Part shown: positions 51,638-60,800 of the stretch, piece by piece | Position numbering within the stretch: the stretch's first letter is position 1 | Layout of the letters: the number at the start of each line of letters is the position of its first letter | Assembly (NCBI GenBank): GCA_002842095.1 | Contig: PHCB01000001.1 | Coordinates: 62,001 to 126,000 of the forward strand | Direction of reading: 5' to 3' | From: a candidate division BRC1 bacterium HGW-BRC1-1 | GTDB taxonomy: Bacteria; Sumerlaeota; Sumerlaeia; Sumerlaeales; Sumerlaeaceae | DNA: 64,000 nucleotides | Translations under genes and position numbers: made by a program | The notes under the pieces: model-generated | Told to the model about the DNA's origin: nothing | Databases searched by the model: none | What the model saw: only the letters and a program-made list of their open reading frames with translations

Positions 51638-54600
51638 ATGCCCACACCCTCCGAACATAAAACCGTCCAGGCCCGCATCCTCGCATACGCCGAGGCGATC
51701 GGTTGGACAGTTGTGTCCCGCGAGGCGGCCGACAAAAGGCGAGGGGGCATTCTTGCCCCCCGGCATTCGGGCCAATATGGAGGACACGGTGGACAAGAAA
51801 GTCCCCCCTCCCTTTTCTTTGATGAGTTGGTTGAGGCCAAGGTGCGGGAATTTAACCCGCGCTACGCCGAGGCCGAGGGGGCGTTGCTCTGGCAGTTTCG
51901 CCTCATCCACACCGACATCTACGGCAACCGTGATTTCCTCGAACACCTGCGCAACCGGGGCAAGTTCTTAGACCACGAGGAGAAGCGTGAGCGCGACCTG
52001 ATCCTGATCGATTACGACGACCCGACGCGCAACGTGTACGAGGTCACCGAGGAGTGGGCATTTCACAACGGCTTCCATGGCACGCGCGAGGACGTTGTCT
52101 TTCTCATCAACGGCATCCCGGTGCTGATGATCGAGTGCAAGAATGCGACCAAGGGCGAGGCGATCGCGCTGGGGATTGACCAGATACGCCGCTACCACTC
52201 GGAAACCCCCGAAGTGATGACGCCGGAGATGCTCTTCATCGCGACGGAAGCCATCGGCTTTGCCTACGGCGTGACCTGGAACACCGTCCGCCGAAACATT
52301 TTCAACTGGAAAGGAGAACCAAACCCAAACACGGGGAAAGGAGAACGGGTTTTCCAACCCGTTGAACCAAACCCAAACGGGGGAAAAGGAGAACGGGTTT
52401 TCCAACCCGTTGAACCAAACCCAAACGCGGGAAAAGGAGAACGGGTTTTCCAACCTGTTGAACCGAACCCAAACACGGGGAATGGAGAACAGGTTTTCCA
52501 ACCCGTTGAACCGAACCCAAACGGGGATTCTAACACGGGCAGGAATGCCCATGCTCCTTTTTACTCGCCGGACGTTGAAACCGACAAGCACCGGCGCAAC
52601 CTCCCCCATTGGCAACAGGGAGAAGCTTGGATATCCGTAACCTGGCGGCTGGGCGACTCACTTCCCAAGGCGAAACTCGACCAGTGGAAGGCGGAACGTG
52701 CGGCCTGGCTGTCCCATCATCCCGAGCCCTGGGACGAGAACACCGAGGCCGAATATCACAAACGTTTCTCTGAGCAGATCGATGAGTGGTTGGATCAGGG
52801 CAGCGGTTCGTGTGTGCTGAAGGACCCTGCGAACTCGAAGATTGTGGCGGATGCTCTGCGGCATTTTGATGGGGAGCGGGTTGAGCTGGCGTCGTTCGTG
52901 GTCATGCCGAATCACGTGCATGTTTTGTTTCGTCCGATCGGCGGGCACGAGCTGGAAAATGTTTTGAAATCGTGGAAGGGATTCACGGCGCGGGAGATCA
53001 ACAAGCGACTCGGCAAGACCGGGGCGCTTTGGCAGGATGAATATTGGGACCGGCTGATCCGGAGTGAACAGCACTTCTTCAAGTCAGCAGAGTATATCCA
53101 AGAGAACCCCTCGAAAGCGCAGTTGCACGAAGGACAGTTCGTCTTGTGGGAGAGCGGGTTTTCCAACCCGCCGAAGTGTCCCCCCTCCGTTCCGGGTCGC
53201 CTCGAAGACAAGGTGAAAAGCTTCTGCGACCCAGCCCACGTGCTGCGGTTGCTCAAGGACTTCATCCTCTTCGCCGAGAAGGAGGAGGAACTCCAGAAGT
53301 TCATCCTGCGCCAGCATCAGGCGACGGCGGTGGACCGCGTGGTGGAACGCGCGCTGGACCCCACACGGACGCGGGGGCTGGTCTGGCACACGCAGGGCAG
53401 CGGCAAGACCTACACGATGATCAAAGCGGCCGAGTTGATGTTCAAGGCAAACGAGGCGCAGAAGCCCACGATCCTGTTGATGATTGACCGCAACGAACTG
53501 GAAGACCAGATGCTCAAGAATCTGGCGTCGGTCGGGTTGGCGAATGTGGCCCACGCGGACCGCATTACGACGTTGAACAGCCTGCTTGATGAGCGTGGGC
53601 AGGATTACCGCGGCATCATCGTGACGATGATCCACAAGTTCCGCGATATGCCGGCTGACCTGAACACACGAAAGAACATCTTCGTGCTGATTGACGAGGC
53701 GCACCGCACGACTGGCGGCGACCTGGGCAATTTCCTGATGGCGGGCCTGCCGAACGCAACGTTCATCGGGTTCACGGGCACGCCGGTGGACCTGACGGCT
53801 TACGGCAAGGGGACCTTCAAGACCTTCGGCTGCGAGGACGACAAGGGATACCTGCACAAATACTCCATCGCCGAGAGCATCGAAGATGGCACGACGCTGC
53901 CGCTTTACTATAACCTCGCGCCCAACGAAATGCTGGTGCCGCTCGAGATCATGGAGAAGGAATTCCTTGCGCTGGCCGAGACCGAAGGCATCTCGGACAT
54001 TGAGGAACTGAACAAGATTCTCGAGCGCGCGGTGAACCTGAAAAACTTCCTCAAGGGGAAGGATCGGGTTAACAAGGTGGCGCGATATGTGGCCGACCAT
54101 TTCCTCCAGAATGTCGAGCCGCTGGGCTACAAGGCGTTCCTGGTGGCGGTAGACCGCGAGGCGTGTGCCTTCTACAAGGAAGCGCTGGACGCCATCCTGC
54201 CGCCCGAGTATTCGGAGATCGTCTTTACCGGCAACAACAACGACGAGCCCCACCTGAAGAAGTGGCATCTCGACCCGAAGAAGGAGAAGCAGATCCGCAA
54301 GAGCTTCACCAAGCCGGGTGAGTGGCCGAAGATTCTGATCGTCACAGAAAAGCTGCTGACGGGCTTTGATGCGCCGATCCTCTACGCCATGTATCTCGAC
54401 AAGCCGATGCGCGACCACACGCTGCTGCAAGCCATCGCGCGCGTGAATCGCCCCTATGAGAACGAGGCGGCGGAGATGGTGAAGCCCCACGGGTTCGTCC
54501 TGGATTTCGTGGGCATCTTCGACAAGCTGGAGAAGGCGCTCGCATTCGACAGCGACGAGGTCAATGCCATCGTCAAGGATCTGGCTCTGCTCAAGCATCT

Positions 54601-55459
54601 GTTCAAAGCAAAGATGGAGACCAAGGCGCCGCCGTACCTGGCGCTGGTGACGGGCAATTTCAACGACAAGGACGTGGACAACCTTATCGAGCAATTCCGC
54701 GACAAGGAGCGGCGCAAGGAGTTCTTCAGGGAATACAAGGAGATCGAGATGCTCTACGAGATCATCTCACCCGACGCATTCCTGCGTCCGTTCATCGATA
54801 ATTACACGACGCTGTCGTCGATCTATGCCGTTGTTCAGAACGCCTATGCGAAGAGGGTTTATGTCGACCGGGCGTTCCAGAAGAAGACGAACGAGCTCGT
54901 GCAAAAGCACATCGGCGCGGACCAGTTGGAACGCGTGACCGAATTCGTGAAAATCGATGCCGACACGATTGAGCTCATCAAAGAGCAGCAGGGCGGCTAC
55001 GGGACGAAGATCATCAATCTCGTCAAGAGCATCGAAAAAGCTGCGGAGGAAGAGAGCGGTGATCCGTTCCTCATTGCGCTGTCCGACCGGGCAATGGCCG
55101 TGCAGGAGAATTTTGAGGAGCGGCAGAGCAGCACGGAGGAAGCGCTTGCGCAGTTGTTCACGGAAATAGAGAGGAACGAGCAGCGCAAGAAGGACCAGGC
55201 CGCCAAGGGCTTGGATGACCTGACTTATTTCGTGCTGTGCAAGCTCACCGAGGACGGCATCCCCAGTGCGAACCTGGCCAGCAAGAAGGTGGGCGAGGCA
55301 TTCACACAATTCTCGAATTGGCGGCGGAGCGAGGCCGAACTGCGCGAACTGCGCAATAAGGTGACCTTCGCGATCTTCGAGGTGGAGGACGACATGGCCA
55401 AGGTCTCGGCGACTGTTGAGGCGTTGTTCGTGCTCCTTGAGAGGAGTTACCGCCAATGA
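51638..55459 (+). CDS. hsdR: Type I restriction endonuclease HsdR with in-frame RAYT transposase domain
   Basis: 1273 residues. Residues ~1-225: HSDR_N nuclease, with REDVVFLINGIPVLMIECKN giving the D...E-x-K site (E166, K168), and GVTWNTVRRNIFNWK at the end. Residues ~227-520 are foreign: four 16-residue repeats (KGERVFQPVEPNPN), then a REP-associated tyrosine transposase domain (~312-505, HUH at VVMPNHVHVLF), then a palindrome-coded linker. Residues ~525 on resume HsdR: Walker A VWHTQGSGKTYTMI (K590), DEAH VLIDEAHRTTGG (D686), helicase C domain with ILIVTEKLLTGFDAPILYAM, and the C-terminal helical region. Without the insert it would be ~980 residues, the normal length. ATP-driven translocation and cleavage motifs are intact, so it may still be active. 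It overlaps the DUF45 gene by 4 bp. Confidence 0.93.
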   Translation: MPTPSEHKTVQARILAYAEAIGWTVVSREAADKRRGGILAPRHSGQYGGHGGQESPPSLFFDELVEAKVREFNPRYAEAEGALLWQFRLIHTDIYGNRDFLEHLRNRGKFLDHEEKRERDLILIDYDDPTRNVYEVTEEWAFHNGFHGTREDVVFLINGIPVLMIECKNATKGEAIALGIDQIRRYHSETPEVMTPEMLFIATEAIGFAYGVTWNTVRRNIFNWKGEPNPNTGKGERVFQPVEPNPNGGKGERVFQPVEPNPNAGKGERVFQPVEPNPNTGNGEQVFQPVEPNPNGDSNTGRNAHAPFYSPDVETDKHRRNLPHWQQGEAWISVTWRLGDSLPKAKLDQWKAERAAWLSHHPEPWDENTEAEYHKRFSEQIDEWLDQGSGSCVLKDPANSKIVADALRHFDGERVELASFVVMPNHVHVLFRPIGGHELENVLKSWKGFTAREINKRLGKTGALWQDEYWDRLIRSEQHFFKSAEYIQENPSKAQLHEGQFVLWESGFSNPPKCPPSVPGRLEDKVKSFCDPAHVLRLLKDFILFAEKEEELQKFILRQHQATAVDRVVERALDPTRTRGLVWHTQGSGKTYTMIKAAELMFKANEAQKPTILLMIDRNELEDQMLKNLASVGLANVAHADRITTLNSLLDERGQDYRGIIVTMIHKFRDMPADLNTRKNIFVLIDEAHRTTGGDLGNFLMAGLPNATFIGFTGTPVDLTAYGKGTFKTFGCEDDKGYLHKYSIAESIEDGTTLPLYYNLAPNEMLVPLEIMEKEFLALAETEGISDIEELNKILERAVNLKNFLKGKDRVNKVARYVADHFLQNVEPLGYKAFLVAVDREACAFYKEALDAILPPEYSEIVFTGNNNDEPHLKKWHLDPKKEKQIRKSFTKPGEWPKILIVTEKLLTGFDAPILYAMYLDKPMRDHTLLQAIARVNRPYENEAAEMVKPHGFVLDFVGIFDKLEKALAFDSDEVNAIVKDLALLKHLFKAKMETKAPPYLALVTGNFNDKDVDNLIEQFRDKERRKEFFREYKEIEMLYEIISPDAFLRPFIDNYTTLSSIYAVVQNAYAKRVYVDRAFQKKTNELVQKHIGADQLERVTEFVKIDADTIELIKEQQGGYGTKIINLVKSIEKAAEEESGDPFLIALSDRAMAVQENFEERQSSTEEALAQLFTEIERNEQRKKDQAAKGLDDLTYFVLCKLTEDGIPSANLASKKVGEAFTQFSNWRRSEAELRELRNKVTFAIFEVEDDMAKVSATVEALFVLLERSYRQ
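52316..52534 (+). repeat. 48-bp in-frame tandem repeat with TTCC hairpins inside hsdR
   Basis: Four full units (52316-52363, 52364-52411, 52412-52459, 52460-52507) and a partial fifth. Each carries AACGGGTT-TTCC-AACCCGTT or a near variant (stems at 52344, 52392, 52440, 52488) preceded by AAAGGAG or a near variant. The unit is 16 codons, coding for KGERVFQPVEPNPN plus two variable residues. Not CRISPR: there are no unique spacers and the frame is kept throughout. Confidence 0.92.
52537..53171 (+). mobile_element. REP-bracketed RAYT (REP-associated tyrosine transposase) inserted in hsdR
   Basis: The transposase domain at 52571-53150 reads RRNLPHWQQGEAWISVTWRL at its start and ADALRHFDGERVELASFVVM before the HUH site. 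HUH codons His-Val-His are at 52913-52921 (PNHVHVLF). WQDEYWDRLIRSEQHFFKSA leads to EYIQENPSKAQL, where the catalytic Tyr of RAYTs lies. It is bracketed by an upstream GGGCA-GGAA-TGCCC hairpin (52537-52550) and a downstream GCGGGTT-TTCC-AACCCGC hairpin (53154-53171) of opposite loop orientation. Both key motifs are intact and it lies in the hsdR frame with no stop. Confidence 0.9.
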
Positions 55460-55821
55460 CCGCATGGCGCGACAAGGACGAGTTCAAGGCCCGCGTCTTG
55501 GAGTGGGCGGACAAGCTGGGCGTGAAGGCGCACTCGTTGTCGGTGCGTCCGATGCGCCGCAAGTGGGCGTCCTGCTCGACAGCGGGCAATCTGAGCTTCA
55601 ACAGCGAACTTCTCGATCTGAATCGCGAGTTGGGCGATTATGTCATCGTCCACGAACTCCTGCACTTCCACGCGCCCAACCACGGCAAGCTGTGGAAAAG
55701 CCTGATGCGTGCGCACCTCGGCGACTATGAGGTTCAAGCCGACAGATTGCCGGTCTTGGGCGAATCCACCACGCCGGGCCAGCCGCCGCCAAAGAAGCAC
55801 CCAAACCGTTCCGCATCATAA
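55456..55821 (+). CDS. DUF45/YgjP-like zinc metallopeptidase
   Basis: 121 residues. HExxH-type zinc motif VIVHELLHFHAPNHGKLW, with the third ligand His in the usual place. SVRPMRRKWASCSTAGNLSF is the DUF45/SprT-like signature. The last ~20 residues are a Pro/Lys/Ser-rich tail. Its ATG overlaps the hsdR stop by 4 bp, so it is translated with the RM operon, an association seen often for this family. Substrate unknown; a role in removing or processing RM subunits is a reasonable guess only. Confidence 0.88.
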   Translation: MTAWRDKDEFKARVLEWADKLGVKAHSLSVRPMRRKWASCSTAGNLSFNSELLDLNRELGDYVIVHELLHFHAPNHGKLWKSLMRAHLGDYEVQADRLPVLGESTTPGQPPPKKHPNRSAS

Positions 55822-55991
55822 TCGCGCTCAACAGGTGCCATTCACGACAGCCCCGGCATTCGGCCTGCGCCCGGGCACTTGATTTCTTCTGAGTCCGCCC
55901 CCCCCGTCTCCTGATGCACGTTTATCGTCCCGCAAGGGTTGTTAAGCGTCCCTGTGGGAATTGTTTTAGCACGCCCCCCTGTGCATAGTGG

Positions 55992-56015
55992 GTTGTAGAA
56001 CATATGTTCTGCAAC
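55992..56015. promoter_or_regulatory. SOS-box-like palindrome upstream of a three-gene cassette
   Basis: GTTGTAGAACATATG then TTCTGCAAC: the inner 14 bp AGAACATATGTTCT is a perfect dyad and the flanks extend it to 24 bp with one mismatch. The core GAAC-N4-GTTC is the Gram-positive/actinobacterial-type LexA box. It lies 47 bp before the ATG of the next gene, a normal operator position. Confidence 0.6.
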
Positions 56016-56061
56016 GCCCACCACGGGCCCCTCACAGGCCCCCATCGCACGGAGGAATATC

Positions 56062-56367
56062 ATGCAAGACAACAGCACCAGGAACGGCAACAACCCCGGA
56101 CCCAAACCCGAGCCGGACATCATCACCCTGACATGGCGTCTCGTCCGGGCAATCGGCGAATACCGTCACTGCCCCTATCCCATCGCCATCACCGAGGCGC
56201 GCGCAATGGCACGATGCTTCCTCGACCTGTTTCGCGCACTCCTCCCCGACGCCGCGCAAGACGCGCTCATCGCGCTGGTCAATCTCAGTGCCATCGAGGC
56301 CGCACGCTCCCGCGTCGCCGCCACGCAACCACCATCAACTCCCCCCGGAAAGGAGGTGAATCCATGA
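56062..56367 (+). CDS. Hypothetical protein, first gene of the palindrome-controlled cassette
   Basis: 101 residues, GGAGG 6 bp before the ATG. N-terminal polar and Pro-rich, then helices (DIITLTWRLVRAIGEY, ITEARAMARCFLDLFRALLP and ALIALVNLSAIEAARSR). No family recognised. The next gene overlaps by 4 bp (ATGA), so the two are coupled. The high-Ala, small-gene style and the SOS-like operator recall phage-derived or satellite genes, but nothing proves this. Confidence 0.65.
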   Translation: MQDNSTRNGNNPGPKPEPDIITLTWRLVRAIGEYRHCPYPIAITEARAMARCFLDLFRALLPDAAQDALIALVNLSAIEAARSRVAATQPPSTPPGKEVNP

Positions 56368-56576
56368 CACGTAACACCCTGCGAACCTGCGTCGCAATCG
56401 CTGCCGCCGCCCTCGTTCTCGCCGCATGCACCAGCTTCAAGGCGCTCCGGCTGGAAGTCGAAGCGGCCGCCGAAGAAAGCCCCGCCCCCGCAGCGGCAAC
56501 CATCGGGCTCGACGGCCCCACAACCGCAGCCGTAACCGCCGACACCGACTCCACCGTCAGCGACCAGCTCGAGTAG
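56364..56576 (+). CDS. Small lipoprotein, unknown function
   Basis: 70 residues. AAAGGAGGTG before the ATG is an unusually strong ribosome-binding site. N-terminal lipoprotein signal TLRTCVAIAAAALVLAACTS with lipobox LAAC. The mature part is short, Ala/Thr/Asp/Pro-rich and probably disordered. Middle gene of the cassette; overlap with the 5' gene and 85 bp to the next. It has the size of a phage outer-membrane spanin, yet the evidence for that role is only size and lipobox. Confidence 0.7.
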   Translation: MTRNTLRTCVAIAAAALVLAACTSFKALRLEVEAAAEESPAPAAATIGLDGPTTAAVTADTDSTVSDQLE

Positions 56577-56661
56577 TCCCGCCACTGCCATCGGGCGACC
56601 ACAACCCACCGTGGCACCCGCCTGCTTCTCAAACCCATCTCATAAAAAGGAGCTTCATCCA

Positions 56662-57372
56662 ATGCGCGTTACCACTGCATCACCCATAAAAGGACTCGAC
56701 GGATCCTATAAGTCCAGCGACCTCGTCTTCTACTACCGCAACGGCCAGACCTTCGCCCGGGCGCGTGTCACACCACGAAACCCCGACACCATCGACCAGC
56801 AGAAGATCCGCGCCTACATCACCGCCGCCACCCGCAACTGGGACGAACTGACCGCAGCCCAGCGCAGCGCATGGCAGGACTATGCCGAGGCGTACTTCAC
56901 CGTCAACAGCGCCGGGCGCGCCGTCACACCCCAGGGTCTGCCCATCTATGTGAAGGCAAACATCACCCGCCAGATTCTCGGGCTTGCCCTCACCACCAGC
57001 GCACCCACACAACCGCCCCCGACGCCGATCTCCGATCTCGCGTCCGAGCCGGCTGACGAACTCGACAGGTTCGACATTATCCCCACCCACAGCATCACCA
57101 CCATCACCGGCCTGGCACTGCTTGTCCGCATCACCCCCGCCATGCTGACCGTTGCGCGAACACCACGCGAGAACGAGCTCCGCTACATCAAGGGAGTCAG
57201 TCCCGCCAGCGCCCCGGCTCTCACCGCCTCGGGCTCTGTCATCAGCATCACCAACGCGCAATACGCGATCGACGCGGGAAAACGCTATGCCATCCAGGCA
57301 CGCGTTGTCCGCACCGCCGACGGCATCGCCAGCGAGCCGCTGTTCCGCGACCTCACGCGCTCACTGATCTGA
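56662..57372 (+). CDS. Hypothetical protein with RNP..Q...R / W..LT..QR..W repeat-like motif
   Basis: 236 residues; AAAAGGAGC before the ATG. N-terminal half: YKSSDLVFYYRNGQTFARAR, VTPRNPDTIDQQKIRAYITA, NWDELTAAQRSAWQDYAEAY and AGRAVTPQGLPIYVKAN, a pattern I have seen in phage- or element-associated proteins of unknown role. C-terminal half: fibronectin-like strands (TITGLALLVRITPAM, YAIDAGKRYAIQARVV). No signal peptide. Last gene of the cassette, followed by a strong terminator. Confidence 0.6.
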   Translation: MRVTTASPIKGLDGSYKSSDLVFYYRNGQTFARARVTPRNPDTIDQQKIRAYITAATRNWDELTAAQRSAWQDYAEAYFTVNSAGRAVTPQGLPIYVKANITRQILGLALTTSAPTQPPPTPISDLASEPADELDRFDIIPTHSITTITGLALLVRITPAMLTVARTPRENELRYIKGVSPASAPALTASGSVISITNAQYAIDAGKRYAIQARVVRTADGIASEPLFRDLTRSLI

Positions 57373-57410
57373 TGTCCATCCACCAAGAGGCTGCCGAAGC
57401 CTGAACCACT

Positions 57411-57439
57411 GCCCCGCCGGGCTCCCCACCCGGCGGGGC
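57411..57439 (+). terminator. Rho-independent terminator after the three-gene cassette
   Basis: Perfect 11-bp GC stem GCCCCGCCGGG / CCCGGCGGGGC, 7-base loop, followed by GATTTTCATT. It lies 38 bp after the stop and closes the cassette as a transcription unit. Confidence 0.9.
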
Positions 57440-57535
57440 GATTTTCATTCCACCCTGCATCGCCCCCGTCATCTCCAATTACAGCGCTTCACACCCAGAT
57501 CGCGCTTGAAAAACCGATCGGCGCGTTGCAGGTGA

Positions 57536-57566
57536 TTGGGGGAGAGAAAATTCAACTCTCCCCCAA
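57536..57566. repeat. 11-bp inverted repeat in the spacer before the large protein gene
   Basis: TTGGGGGAGAG / CTCTCCCCCAA with a 9-base loop, perfect. It lies in the 429-bp spacer between the cassette terminator and the gene at 57802; the rest of that spacer shows nothing recognisable. Confidence 0.6.
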
Positions 57567-57801
57567 ACTGCTCGGACTCATCATTGTCGATCAGTTTGCT
57601 CCCCCGTTGGGATCACGTTCTGCCGGAAGCGCATTTCTTCAATCATGTCGGGCTGATTTAATTACGCCCATTCAGCGGCGTCTGTCATCCCGCGCCGTGA
57701 TTCTTTCGTCCAATTTGCATGTGACCAAACCTCGCCCTTGGGGTCGGGGTCTGTTCGCAGGAAGCAAGATGCATAAACGCTCACATTGAGGGGGTCGCGC
57801 C

Positions 57802-60800
57802 ATGCGACTGATCTGCGGTTTCTCCAGCGTCATCCTTGCCATCATCCTGTCCGCCGTGTCTGCGGAAACCCAGGCGGCTCCGGCGGGGTCCACCACCTCC
57901 ACCACCACTTCGAGCTTCGTGTTTGTGCCCTATGACAAGATCAAGGGGCCGGAGCTTGGCGCGGGGCAATCCGTGATGGTGCCGTACGCGGAGTTCCTGC
58001 GGCTCAAGAACACGGCGCAAGAGCAGCCCGAGGGGCCGGACTTCAAGCCGGGCGCCTCGCTGGCGCAGGCGTCATACAGCGGGTCGGTGGACGGCAATGT
58101 GGCGGTGCTGGACGCCGAACTGGCGGTGGAGGTTTTGGCGAGACCCAGGGATGTGCTGGAACTGCGCCTGCCCTTTGCGGGTGCGTCGGCCGACCGCGTG
58201 GTGATCGAGGGCGCGCCCGCAACGGTGCGGCCCATCGCCGACGGCAGCGGGCTGGAGCTGGTTGCCCAGGGCGGGGGCAGGCGCGTGGTGAAGATGCGCC
58301 TCGCGGTGCCGCTTCAGACCGACGGCGCGGTGCGCAAGCTGGACTTCCGCGTGCCACGAGCCGCCGCCTCGAACCTCAAGCTGCGCGTGCCCGAAGAAGT
58401 CGTGCTGGAAACCGTGTCCGACGCGCTGCCCGCAACGGTGGCGAATCCGGTGGCGGGACAGTCGGAAATAACAGCGGCCGCAGGCGCATCGGACCGCATG
58501 ATGCTGGCATACCGTCTGAAGATGGAGCCGCAGGCCGCGGCCGCCGAGGCGCGCTACATGGTGGCCGAGCAGGTGCTCGTCAAACTCGGCGCGCGCACCG
58601 CCAGCGCATCGGTCAAGATGGCTGTGACGTTCGCCGCCGGCAACCTCAAGAATTTCTCCTTCGACCTCCCCAAGGGCGCGCAGTTGCTGGGCGTCAGCGG
58701 ATCGTTCGTGAAGGACTGGTCCGCACCCGACCCGCAGGGCAGAGTCGTCGTTGCCCTGATCCGCGAGGTCTCGCAACCGTTCGAGGTCAGTGCCGACATC
58801 AAGTTTGATCAGCCCACCACGCCCACGCAGAAACTAACCATCCCCGAATTCCGCGTGCCGGGAGCGGTGCGCGAGGCGGGCACCGTTACCGTGACGCCGG
58901 AGGACGGCGTGTCGGTGTGGCCCGAGGAGACGGCAGGTGTCGAGAGTGTCAGCGCCACCGGTCCGGTCGGCGCTGGCGCGCGTGTCTTCCGGTTCGACCA
59001 ACCGGGTTGGAAGCTCGTCATCTCGCGCAAACCCGTGCAGGCCCGCGTGCGCGCGGACAGCATCGTCGCGTACGAGGTAACCGAGCAATTCGTGCGCATC
59101 AGGGTCAGCTCCCATGTGACAGTATCGGGTCGGGGCATCTTCGACCTGTCCTACGATGTCCCCGAGGGATTCGAGATTCGCGAAGCCGGTCCGCCGGAAC
59201 TGGTCGCTGGATGGCGCGCGTCGGGACGCCGCGTTGAGGTGACCCTGCGTGGCGAGCAGCGCGAGGCGTTCGACCTCGACCTGCGCCTGCAACGCGACCG
59301 CAAACCCGGCGATCTGAAACTGCGCCTCGAACCGGTCTCGGTGGCCGGGGCGGAGGAGGACACGGGCGCGCTGGTGCTGGCGACGCCGGTGGCTCTGCGC
59401 GCCACGGAAATCGCCTCGTCCAACTTACAACCGACCGATGTGCGCTCGCTCATGGAGAAGCTGAAACCGCTCCTCTCGCAGGAAATCGTGCCCGCGCTTG
59501 GCTACCGCTACTTCATCCCGGCGAGTTTCGCCGAGGTTTCCATCGAGCGCCAGCGCACGCGCATCACGTGCGAGACATCGGTGCTCGCCAACATCACCCC
59601 GTCGCTCATGAAGATCGACGCGGGGGTGAACTACAATGTCGAGTTTTCCGCCACGGATGAGTTCCAACTGCTCCTCCCCGCCACGGCGGGCGAAGATGTG
59701 CGGTTCACCGGCGGCGACATCAAGGAGAAGGTTCCTTCGCCCGGCGGCGCGACCGAGGGTGTCACGACCTGGACGGTGCGCCTCCAGCGCAAGGTCCTCG
59801 GACCATACCGCCTCGGGTTCGCCTTTGACCTGCCGCTGACCGGCACCGAGTCGGGCAAACCGGTGCGGGTGACCGTGCCCGCGATCCGCGCGCTGAACGT
59901 GGCGCGGGAGATGGGCTTCGTCGCGGTGTCACGCGGCGAGAACCTGGAGGTCACCGTCGCCAAATCCGAGGGGCTCGAGGCCCGCGATGTGAAAGAGCTG
60001 CCCGGCAACCTCGCAAGCGCGTCGCTGGGATTCCGCTATTTTGAACCGGAGAAGCAACTGCTCGAACTGGATCTGGTGCGCCACGAACTGGAGACAGTGC
60101 TCGGCGCGCTGGTGCGCCGCATGCACATCGACACCGTCGTCAACGACCAGCGCGAGGCGGTCCACGAGGCGCTGTTCGAGGTGCAGAACAACCGCGAGCA
60201 ATATCTGGTGCTGAAGCTGCCCGAGGGCATGGAGATATGGTCGGCGTTCGTGCGCGGGGTGCCCGTGCGCCCGGCGACGCGCGATCAGGACGGCGCGCGC
60301 CTCATCGAGTTGACCAAGAGCGAGTCGCGTGACGACGCGTTCCGCGTGCGCCTGGTCATGCGCGAGACGCTGGGCAAGGGTGCCATGGGGATGCGTGGCG
60401 GACTGAAGTTCGAGTCCCCCGAACCGCTCAACATGCCGGTGCTGCGAGCCACCCGGAAGCTATACCTCCCCACAAACTACCAATATTCCGACTTTGGCGG
60501 CACCATGCGCCTGGTTGCCGGCGGATCGCCGCCATGGATCGAGCCGGCGGCCGACAAGTTGCTGGCCGACATCCCCGCGGCAATCGCGGGAGGCGTGGCG
60601 CAGCAGTCGCTGAACCCGCCCGAGGCGAGGGCCGACGCGGAATATAACACGGTGGAAACCGAGGCGGAGAAGGCCGCACGCCTGCAGAACGCGGGCATCG
60701 AAGTGCCCATCGTAAAGCAGGGCTTGCAGTTCCAGTTCAGCCGCCTGAGCGGAACGGGCGACATCACCATCGACTACTGGAAGCAGAAACCCATGGTGAT

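Noticed and set aside
52316-52534. CRISPR array
   Set aside because: The 48-bp units are contiguous and nearly identical with no unique spacers, lie in frame inside hsdR, and no cas gene is present.
53084-54694. 536-codon open frame antisense to hsdR
   Set aside because: It mirrors the high-GC third-position bias of hsdR, has no recognisable domain and no separate promoter or ribosome-binding site.
57536-57801. Small protein gene in the spacer before the giant protein
   Set aside because: The frame begins at an inverted repeat, lacks a ribosome-binding site and resembles no family.
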